Of a stretch of 64,000 nucleotides of DNA, positions 54,730-64,000 are shown piece by piece. Positions within the stretch are counted from its first letter, which is position 1. Every line of letters starts with the position of its first letter. The notes below the pieces were generated by a model. The model did not search any database. It was not told the origin of the DNA and was given only the letters and a program-made list of their open reading frames with translations. The translations under genes were made by a program, and so were the position numbers. Source of the DNA: Dryomyza anilis (taxonomy: Eukaryota; Arthropoda; Insecta; Diptera; Dryomyzidae); contig OX638134.1 of the NCBI GenBank assembly GCA_951804985.1, positions 806,001 to 870,000 of the forward strand. Reading direction: 5' to 3'.

Positions 54730-57700
54730 ATGTCACTGCACGATGTCATACAGCTGGACAAGCGCTGTCCCGCCTACTGTGACTGCGAGTTTCCGCGCTG
54801 CACCACCGTCAGCTCCTACAAGGGACCCATCGGTGATTTGGTCAAGTGCCGCTGTGGCGAGGAGGAGTCTCATGCGCGCGAGTGGCACTGGCAACCGCCC
54901 GTCGATGCGGACACAGCCATCAATGGCGGCGATGTCACCTTTCACCCTGTCTACAGTCAGGGCACCGCCATAGTACGTGGCAGCGAGGCGCTGAAGACGC
55001 GTGCGGTGCACTTTTGGGAGATACGCGTGATGACGGTGCTCGCCGGCACAGATGTGGTAAGTCTTTCTGAATTATTCAAATTCCAATTTAAGTTGCTATG
55101 CAAATAGGCAGATTGAAGATGTAATCAACAGCGGTTTTTGTATAGAAACAAGGTGCTCGTTAGCTTATCTCTCACTGTCACTGACGCCGCCACCGAGTGC
55201 CGAGTGCGCTGATAACTTGGCGATTGTAATGCACTTTTTGCGCTCATGCACAGAATTTTATTATTGTTCACCCATTGAACAGCAGTAGCTGCTTGTTTTT
55301 TATATTTAAACGCATGTCAGTCGATTGTCTTGCGAGTGGCTGCATTCCGCCATTATTAAGGTCATAAAAATTCGCAGATTCTAAAGGTTTACTCTGCAGC
55401 ATTGCTGCTTATCACTCCGGCTGCCTGAAATATTATATATGTGGTCCAAATAGTCGGTCATCTACCTTCAGCTGCTGCGTTCCAAGAGCTTGTTGTTGTT
55501 AGTATTTCTAGCGCTTATCAGCCGCAGACAAACCTGTTGTGGTTAAAACTTAAAAATAGCTCGCTTTGCTAAATTTAAAAACAATAATTGGAAGCAAATT
55601 TTATATAGATATTGCTGTTCTGTCCGAATTAAGTGAGTCACATAGGTCAAAGATTATCACTTTGATTTGCAACAGCTGCGTTGATATTCAACTCTTATAT
55701 GTTATTTTGAAATTTCAGATTTGTTGATATGACGCATAACTAGGGCAACCGAAAATATGAAATTTCATAAATTATCAAACTATAAAAACATCAAAAATGG
55801 AACTTCAACCTCTAAGATTAAATTTCGATGAGTATAATGTTTCCATATAATCTGTATATTTATTGCATATAATCTGTATATTTATTTAATATATATGTTT
55901 CGGTTTCTTCCCGACACAACATTCTGGAATAATTCCAATCAACGCATCTCATCAAATCAATTCACATTGTATTTTAAAAGCGTTCATTTCGTGCTGCACC
56001 CAAAGCACTTTTTTGTATTGTTGGCTACTGATGTCACTTGCTCGTAATTCTCAGAGTTCGTTTCTTGTAAACAATTTATTTCAATTAAGCAAAACTCTGC
56101 GCATAAGCGAAGACCAATTTAATTGAAGATTTTCAATTCATTCACAGACATTGACATTGTACGAGCACAATAAGAATGGTGCCTTTAAGACATTTCTAAA
56201 ATAAACAAATAAAATGAAAGGGGGAACGAACAAATTGTCGCGGCGTTAACCCACATTTTTTGGCGGGCAATGTCAAGGCCACCAAAGCATGCACTTTCGT
56301 TTTGGCAAAATATTCAAATTTGCTGCAGCGCCGTTAAGTAGAAGAGAAGCTAAATAATTGAAATAGTTTAAATGTTCTCTTCAATTGAATCAATCATTTA
56401 TTATTTGCATGACTTGAAAGGTTGCTGCTGCTGAATTTCATTTGGAGCTCTACATTTTGCCGCATGTATTTCGCGGTTTGCATTAAGTCGACGACACGTT
56501 TAAATTGTTTTTCATTAAAATGCATTATCTTATCACTAAAACAATATCAAAATGGCAGATCAGGTTATTATAACATAGATAATGTAAAATATAGCAATGT
56601 TAGTTGTTGTTTTTACTGTTACAGTTCGACTTTACATTCCCGGAAGATCAAATACTGTTAATATACATAGTATATATGATTTTGTGTACTACACAATCAT
56701 AAATTTTAATATTTTAAAACTATAATCAAGAATTTTTAATTTTTTGGATAAGATGTCACGAAATAAATTCTTTAATAAACATAATTTTTATAGAATATTA
56801 AAAGTTACATCTAAAAATAATCTATTCATATTTTTAAATGTTTTTAAAACTCTATTTCAAGAATTTTAAACATTTGTTAACCAAATATCTACCAAAAATG
56901 TCTTTAATGAAGAAGTATTTTTGAATTTACATCAGAAAGAAACTATTAGAATTGTTATTTGTTTTTAAAACTCTATTTCAAGAATTTCAAAGTTTTGTAG
57001 TGACGAAATAAATTCTTTAATATTCATTGTTTTTATAGAATATTGAAAGTTACATCTAAAAAAATGTAAAACTTTCAAAATATCGTTACATTTTTTAAGT
57101 CAAAATGCCGTTTAGTTCTATTTTGTATATTAAAAAAATGTAATCTCTTCAAACTGTTAGATGTTCGGCATTGGCACCGACAAAGTTGATCTCAACCAGT
57201 TCACACATCACTTTGTCTCTGCGCTCGGCACCAACGCCCAGTCCTGGGGCTTCTCCTACAACGGCAAAATTCAACACAACGGCGTCCGTCAGGCGTATGG
57301 ACAAAAATTCTCACAAGGTTGCATTGTAGGCATCTATCTGGATCGTTCACGCGGTCATCTGGAATTCTTTCTCAATCGTCGTTCACTGGGCATCGCCTAC
57401 ACGAACATTCCCACCGATCCCGGTGTCAAGCTGTACCCGATGGTCTGTTCGACGGCCGCCAAATCTGTGGTGCGTCTCATCAATTCTACATCACAAGCGG
57501 AATGCCTGCAGTTGCGTGCATTCCAGGCGCTCTCCCGACAGCCGCAAGCACTGGAAGAGTTCCGTCAAATGCCCGGTCTACGCAGCATAATGCAGGACTA
57601 CTGGTTCCTGACGCCACCCGTACGCTATTCGATGCGTTCGGCCGAGAACGAATTCGATATTGCCGATGAGGCTATTTTATCGTCGTCGAAAAATCGTTTG

Positions 57701-57919
57701 GGACGCAAACAGAAATTCAAAGGTTGAATTTTTAGCTGTGCTTGACTTGACGCCTTCTAAACAAGTTTTGCTCTCTCTCTCTCTTATTTTTTAGATGAAG
57801 ATGTAGATATTAATGATCTCTATTCGAATGCGCACAAAATTGCATTGCATCGCAATGAGAGCGATGATGAGTGTGCATTGAATGAATATTTCGATGAATA
57901 CTTTCATTATCTGTTCTAG
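54730..57919 (+). CDS. SPRY domain/SOCS-box protein, SPSB3-like (three exons)
   Basis: Exons 54730-55056, 57161-57722 and 57795-57919 join in frame to a 337-aa protein, close to vertebrate SPSB3 (about 355 aa). An in-frame TAA at 54658 and the lack of an earlier ATG fix the start at MSLHDVIQLDKRCPAYCDC. Residues about 60-220 form the SPRY/B30.2 fold, with GDVTFHPVYSQGTAIVRG, HFWEIRVM, QSWGFSYNGKIQHNG, VGIYLDRSRGHLEFFLN and GVKLYPMVCSTAAKSVVRL. A SOCS-box-like segment follows (LQLRAFQALSRQPQ, MPGLRSIMQDYWFL), then an acidic tail from exon 3. Such proteins are substrate adaptors of Cullin-RING ubiquitin ligases in cytoplasm or nucleus. Intron 1 is 2.1 kb. Intron 2 is 72 bp with an unusual donor (GTTGAA); if unspliced the protein would end FKG. 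In Drosophila the likely counterpart is SP555, but I am not certain of the symbol. Confidence 0.85.
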
Positions 57920-58099
57920 CGTACGGATGTGGAGGATATGGTGCTGCTGCTGAACTACGAATGAAATTACTGCGACTTAATATGCCTACACTACAATAAT
58001 TATATATATAGACTGTTTCCGGAGTTTAGGTGGTGCCAGCAGGTTTGTTTTTGGAGAAGCCATTCGAATGATGTCACCTCAAGGCTGCTGATGCTGCTG

Positions 58100-58105
58100 A
58101 ATAAA
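58100..58105 (+). terminator. Polyadenylation signal of the SPSB3-like gene
   Basis: AATAAA 181 bp after the stop codon, followed by a TTTTTTGTAATTTTT run. Confidence 0.6.
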
Positions 58106-58199
58106 CGTACTACCATTAGTTTTTAAACTGTTTTTTGTAATTTTTATCTCTGTAAGTATTGTAGCATGTGTGAAGTAAATGTGTTTTATTTCTAATTAA

Positions 58200-59181
58200 G
58201 TAAAATAAAAATAATAAATCATCAAAAATGTGTTTAGCGTTTAATTTTTCTCTACTAATTTTTTATATTTTCATTATATTAAATTTATGGAATTCATCGT
58301 TAGAATGTTTGGAATTCCAAATTCTAAAATTAAATTTTACTTTAATTAAGAAAAGATTAAAATTGAAATTAAAATTTATTTCAATATTGCATTTCAAAAA
58401 ATTCTCCATTCTCTGTGATGAAAAATAAAAACCAATTTTTAACAAACAACATGCACAAACTTGCAAAACTGAAAATACATCAGAACCACACATTTCAATA
58501 TTGTTCTTCATTGTAGCTCCAAAAGCCTTGTCTTTTACATTTTCATGCAAAAGATTTTTCTATACGTTTGAAATGATTTCACTTTGTATTTGGTTAAAAA
58601 ATATTTAAGTTCTTCAGTTTCCAATTCATTTTTAGGACAAGTTCCTCGAAAATGTCATTATTTTCTTTGCGAACCCATTAATTTATACATATACTGTACG
58701 ATAAGTATTTTTATGCAGTTTTTATCAATTTTTCAGCAAATTAATGAAATGGACTAGATGTCTTTTTACACAAAAAACTTCAACTGTTTCTTTATTAAAA
58801 TTTCTAGAAAATGATACTTATTCGAAAATGTAAATTCTGCACAAAATTGTTTTAAATTTTTAATTCTTATTCAGAATTTTTGCAAATCATCCTTGTAGAG
58901 TAAAACTACAAAAATTTCAATAGTTGTGTTACAAAAATCTATTTCTGTCGATTTATGTTCAATGACGTCAATTTTTGTATTAAATGATAAGCAAATGTTA
59001 ATCTATCGAAGGGCAAACCACCACCTCAATAATCTTAAAACTGCATTTTTGAAAAATATTTATTTTGTTATTTTTACTTTTCAACTTAAATGAATGTTCT
59101 CTTGATAAATTCTCTTTTTTTATAATCAAGAATAATATTAATAGGGAAGCAAGATATCCGAGACTTCTTCTTCTTTGTCCT
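58200..59181. other. AT-rich intergenic DNA
   Basis: No gene. The frames at 58228-58550 are AT-driven and lie opposite each other. Confidence 0.5.
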
Positions 59182-59607
59182 TTAATTCCTTGTGGAACAT
59201 AGGGCATCAACAAAACTTTTCCATCTGTTTCGATCTCGAGCGATTATTTTAAGTTCTCTCCAACATTTTCCTGAGTCACGGATTTCCACATCAAGAGATC
59301 TCTTCCATGATATTTTTGGGCGGCCGCGTCTTCTGCTGCCCTGCGGATTCCACTCAAGCGCATGTGGGCACACTTCCGCTGTTGGCTTACGTAAGGTGTG
59401 ACCAATCCACTTCCATTTTCGTCGTTTAATCTGGATCGCTACCAGATCCTGCCCACTTCTTCTCATCAATTCGATATTTGTTATCGTTTTTGGCCACCAT
59501 GTTGTTAAAATACGGCGCAGGCATCCATTTATAAATATTTGCAGCATATTAAGCAAGACGTTGTTTGTCAGCCAAGTTTCGCACCCGTAGAGTAAGACTG
59601 ATTTCAC
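59182..59607 (-). mobile_element. 5'-truncated LINE fragment (C-terminus of a reverse transcriptase protein)
   Basis: A 141-codon open frame carries the C-terminal signature of insect endonuclease/reverse-transcriptase proteins: LLYGCETW, then RRKWKWIGHTLRKP, a GSRRRGRPKISWKRS stretch and ARDRNRWKSFVDALC near the end. The catalytic reverse transcriptase domain is missing upstream, as usual for 5'-truncated LINE copies. The clade (RTE-like or other) cannot be fixed. There are no stops in the remnant, so insertion is fairly recent. Confidence 0.8.
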
Positions 59608-61530
59608 GTTGGATTCAAGAGACTACTTCTTTTATTTTTCAAAATTAAAAATATTGTTCTGTCAATAGTCCTTTTCACATAAAACATCAGAGCAACAATT
59701 ATTAACGTCATGGCAGATTTTTTTTTATAGATAATCATCGCGTTTTACTAGAAAAACTCATTTTAAAATTTCCAATTATAGTTTTGCAAAAATCGTCATT
59801 TATCTGACAATTTCTCTAATCGATTATACAAAAATTACTCCCTATCGTTGAGAACATGTTAATCTTTCGAATTACATTTCAACATTTAAAATTCATATAC
59901 TTCTTTTATAACATTAATTAAAAAAACTATAAAGCATTTAGCTTGGTCATTGCATGACAGAAATATCAATCATGGCATTCGATGTCTTCCGATTTTGATG
60001 AAATTTTGTGGAGAGATAGTCCTTCAGAAATATCAAATAACCATCGTTTTTTTTTATTCGACATAAATGTAGAACCCAAAAAATAATCTTTGCTCAAAAC
60101 AATTTTAGTTTCCAAACACAATTCTTCGCCGAACCATTCCTCCCATGACGATTGTTTTCAGAGTTAGCTTTTTCCCAAAGACAATTCATTCTCTGAGAAT
60201 TCTTCTCTGGACATGTATACCCCAATATTACACCCAGAAAACTTATTCTTTACTGAGACATTTTTTTCCCGAAATATTCTTTTCTGGAGAATTATTCCTC
60301 GAGCAATTTTTCCTTTCCATTTGAGCAGCACATCGAAGGTGTTTCACATTTCTATAGATTTTATAGAAATCCCTATCATAATTACATCATTATTGCGTAT
60401 TAAAGATGTAGGTTGTATAAAGCCCAGTAGTCCAATTCGGAACATACATGGAAAAATTCACAAATATATAATAATAAAATATGTATTTGCAAAATGCTTT
60501 TGAATATTTTTTAATATCAAATATTACATTATATTACGGTAGTACACCATTTCAAACTGAAATTGAGAAAAACTTTAATTTATGAAAATTACAAATAAAA
60601 TTTAAATTTTCTTATCAAATTATGAAGAAACCAAACAAATTGAGATTTTTGCATTTTAAATTTTCAATCTGTAATGGAAAATTTCACTTCATTTTGAATT
60701 TTATAATATAATTTGTAAAAAAAAATATTTTTAATTTGTCCGTTTATGATTTTAAAATAACTTTACCCATAAAATTCTCCAACAAAAAAACACCACATAG
60801 TTTCTATATTTTTGTAAGTTTTATTGATTAAATCTGTTTGCCTGTAGGATATACTTTATATAATTTTTGCCATTAAATGCTTTTGCATTTTCCAAATCTA
60901 CGAACTAATACTAAGTAAATGTTTCAAATTGATTTTTTGTATTTTAATAATTTATGTCATTTAATGAAATTTTAAGCAATAATTATGTTTGTAAGCATAA
61001 ATGCAATATTTACGAGCCAAATATTTGTTTTGCCAAAATCTGTGATATCATGTCGTATATCAGTTTTTATAACGCCTATGCGTTGTGGTTTTTCAAAATT
61101 TGTATTTCTTAGCTGCTTTTTCACTGTAACCAGCACTGCATCAATTTAATTATATATTTTTTACAATTTTTGTAAAATTTTGAATTTTGCAACTCCTTCT
61201 CAAAACCCCGTAGGTAGTTCGTGTATTTTGAATTTCATAATTTATTTTTTTTATAACATACAAATTACACGGTACTTGAAGCATGTAGCTTGAAAATTAA
61301 AACAAAGTAGAATAACTTAATATACATGCTAACCGCAGCGGAGAATAGACAATTTCCATAGAATTAAATACTTAAATTAAAATAAATTGCCATGAAAGAG
61401 AAGCACGAAACAAGAAGAAAGCAAGTTGAATAGTAGTATAAAAACAATAGTTGAGGAGGCCCCTTAAATTAAAAACCCTTCAAGTGTTGTTGTTGTTGCT
61501 ATTCAACGCGAATACAACACCCAACGGCAG
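59608..61530. other. AT-rich intergenic DNA downstream of brm
   Basis: No gene. TTTATT (AATAAA on the minus strand) at 61246-61241 is a plausible brm polyadenylation signal about 285 bp past its stop. A lone GTCTTCC at 59984 has no companion motifs. Confidence 0.5.
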
Positions 61531-64000
61531 CTAATCCATGTCGTCGTCATCATCATCGGAAATTGTGTACTTCTTTTGTGAGCGCTTGCGACGCGTTTGC
61601 TTCTTGCTGCTCGATGTAGCACTGACCAGTGGTGTGGCCGCTGCAGCCGCCGACTGTGCTGAGGGTGTGGGTGTCGCTGGTGCGCTAGTCATTGACTTGT
61701 TTAGCTTCAATTTCATTTTGACCGCTGCCGCTGAGGTGGTTGCAATCTCCTCGTCATCCGAATTGCCGTCCGGTTCGTCATCGTCGTCGTTATCCGAATT
61801 GTCAGGCGTTGCGGGCTCCGCACTGGCAGCAGCAGCCACCACGCGTGTTCTGGCACCCACGAACACCTTTTGCAACTCCATTGAATCCATATAAATAAGC
61901 GAAGCCTCCTCATTGTAGATCTGTGCATTCTGACACAGCTGCACAAAATCCTTTTCCAGTTCGGCAATGGCGCCGTACTTGCAGTCATCGATGCGCTGTA
62001 TTATCTTCTTGATGTCGACGGGACGCTTGATGATCTCGTAGTAATCAGGCAGACGTTGCCGCGAGGGCAACTTCATGAACGGCTCCGACAGCGTGCGTCC
62101 ATCCTCGTTCGTGTATTTCACGACAGCGGACATGATTTTGTTCATTTGCTTCTTCAGCGGCTTGTCGACGCTCTGTTTGCGACGGCGTTTCAAAATAACC
62201 GAATCGTCGTCCGATTCCTCTTTGCGATTCTTGCGCCTGCGTCGCTTGCGCTTGGCGTCCTCATCCTCTTCTTCCTCCTCGAATTCGGCGCCGTCATCGA
62301 TGGCCTTCAACCACTCCTTCTCGGTGAGGCTGTCGGTGTAGTCGACTTCTTTGCGCTGACGCGAACCGCGACCTTTAGAATTTGAGGAAATTAGAAATAT
62401 TTTTATTAAAAGCAATATTTGCTGCACTTACCCAGTATAGTATCCTCGTCGTATGTGTGCCAACGCTCAACCTCGTCATCATCCTTTGTCAACCAATCGG
62501 GCAACTCGGATTCGTCAATCAGACGCTCACGCCCCGGATGTATCTGCTGATCCTCTATCTTGCGATCATCATCCATCTTCTTAAAAAGCTCTAATTCGCC
62601 CTCGCTGCGCGCAATCATCATGTTGACCACCTCGTCGTCGGGCACCTCGTTTTCCTCTTCCTCCTCGCCATCGTCCTGATGCAGAATCGTCTGCAAAAAC
62701 TGCTGTCGCTCGCTGCCCGTTGACTTTTGATCGAACATGCCGGCCTGTATAACCTTCTCGTCCATGTTCAGCTTATAGCGCGCCGCCGCCAGAATGCGCT
62801 CCTCCACGGAGTTGACTGTCATCAGACGCAGCACGCGCACCTCATTACGCTGCCCGATACGATGCGCACGATCCTGCGCCTGCAAATCCTGATGCGGATT
62901 CCAATCGGAGTCGAAGATGACAACCGTGTCGGCCGTCTGCAAGTTGAGACCCAAACCGCCAGCGCGCGTGGACAGCAAGAATACAAAGTACTCGGAGCCC
63001 TTGGCGTTGAACTTGCGCAGCAGCTCACCACGATCCTCCGCCTTTGTGGTACCATCCAGACGCAAGTAGCCGAACTGGCGCCAACTCAAATAATCTTCGA
63101 TAATGGTCATGCACTGCGTCATCTGACAGAAAAGCAACACGCGATGGTTGCTCGCCTTGAGCTTGGGCAATATGCGATCTAGCAACTCAAACTTGCCCGA
63201 AACGCGATACAGATCAGGGCCGGAGACCTGACCATGGCCGCCTGTATGATCGCAAAACTTCTCCTCGATATGCTGAAACATGAAGGGATGATTGCAGAGC
63301 TTGCGCAATTGCACGATTGTGTTCATGAGCGCCTTGGCACCGCCCTTGCCTTGTTTGCCCTTCTCGGAGCCGTCTGTCAGCAGCACGCCCTTGCTCTGCA
63401 TGTGTTTGTACAGCACACGCTGCAGCCCGGACATGTCGCACTTGATGATGTACTCAACCTTGTCGGGCAACTGATGTTCGACCTCTTTCTTGAGACGACG
63501 CAGCAAGAATGGACGCAGCACTTTGTGCAGACGACGAATAATCAAAATGGTTTCTTCCTCGTTCAGTTCGACCTTTTCGCCGGTGGTGGCGAAGGGTGCA
63601 TTGAACCACTGCTCGAAGGTGGAGCAAGACTTGAAGATTGAGGGCAGCAAGAAATTCAGCAGCGCCCACAACTCGGGCAGCTTGTTCTGCAGCGGTGTGC
63701 CCGTGAGTAGCAAACGATATGGTGCAATGTAGTGCGTATTGAGTACTTGCGTCAACTTGCAGTGATGATTCTTCATGCGATGACCTTCGTCGATGATCAT
63801 GTACTTCCATTGGATCTTTGCAAGCACCGCCTTGTCTTTTATGACGTACTCGTAGGTGGTGAGCAACACGTTGAATTTTGTGGCGCGCATTTGATTCTGA
63901 AGGAGGCGTCGGCCCTGTGGGCTGCCCTTGTAGCTGACCACACTAACCGATGGCGCCCACTTCTCGAACTCCAGCATCCAATTTGGCAGAGTGGAGAGTG
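61531..64000 (-). CDS. brm: Brahma, SWI/SNF ATPase, C-terminal half (partial)
   Basis: Two exons on the minus strand: 64000-62432 and 62372-61531, with a 59-bp intron (GTAAGT ... AAAG) splitting a glycine codon. The gene continues beyond the window. The visible 802 residues contain the end of the N-terminal ATPase lobe ([12 protein letters not shown], motif [12 protein letters not shown], motif III) and the C-terminal helicase lobe ([38 protein letters not shown]). A SnAC-like region ([15 protein letters not shown]), a basic [11 protein letters not shown] patch and a bromodomain ([17 protein letters not shown] to [15 protein letters not shown]) follow. The tail is acidic and alanine-rich, ending DDDDDDMD. 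Brm is the motor of the BAP/PBAP remodelling complexes and binds acetylated histones in the nucleus. No disruptive change is visible. Confidence 0.97.

Overview
The window is nuclear DNA of a higher (brachyceran) fly. It is very AT-rich and full of degenerate repeats, with sparse multi-exon genes that have short introns. The right edge carries the 3' half of brahma (brm), preceded by a SPRY/SOCS-box gene. The species cannot be fixed from the sequence. Four dispersed DINE/Helentron-like repeats with (GACA)n tracts fit Diptera.

Region 1 (1-21.9 kb) is an array of ten short, intronless genes of two related types, called A1-A5 and B1-B5 here. Each has a TATA box exactly 32 bp (A) or 33 bp (B) upstream of a TCAGT initiator. 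Each also has a 3' region carrying one Brd box (AGCTTTA), one K box (TGTGATA) and two GY boxes (GTCTTCC) in the same order. These three motifs are the microRNA target sites that mark the Bearded / Enhancer of split gene families: miR-4/79, miR-2/6/11/13/308 and miR-7 sites respectively. A and B units sit head to head across about 1.1-1.4 kb and the pairs are repeated in both orientations. The small reading frames are often broken or shifted, while promoters and 3' boxes are kept almost unchanged. Only the A5/B4 pair has full-length first frames on both sides. In A5, B3 and B4 the first frame ends in an ATGA that also starts a second small frame.

Region 2 (21.9-39 kb) is mostly AT-rich non-coding DNA with minisatellites, MITEs and a DINE element. 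It also holds a third Bearded-like gene (gene C, minus strand, about 31.0 to 29.4 kb) with TATA/TCAGT, a 31-codon basic peptide and a long 3' region with Brd, K and GY boxes.

Region 3 (39-51 kb) has two GC-richer islands with clusters of Su(H)/CSL sites ([CT]GTGGGAA), at 39.6-40.4 and 46.0-46.5 kb. It also has a tRNA-derived SINE-like repeat, more DINE elements, and a 1.28-kb hAT-type foldback element with an 8-bp target duplication.

Region 4 (51.7-53.3 kb) is the most unusual part. A small spliced gene on the plus strand is followed, before an AATAAA, by about 1.3 kb with 21 same-strand K-box cores (TGTGAT), 13 of them the full 8-mer CTGTGATA. It looks like a natural sponge or hyper-target for the miR-2/miR-13/miR-6/miR-11 seed family, close to genes regulated by that family.

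Region 5 (54-64 kb) holds the SPSB3-like gene (three exons, 337 aa), a LINE fragment, and the brm C-terminal half (ATPase lobes, bromodomain, acidic tail) on the minus strand. The Bearded assignment rests on promoter geometry, 3' UTR motifs and peptide character. I could not recognise protein-level homology for the small peptides.
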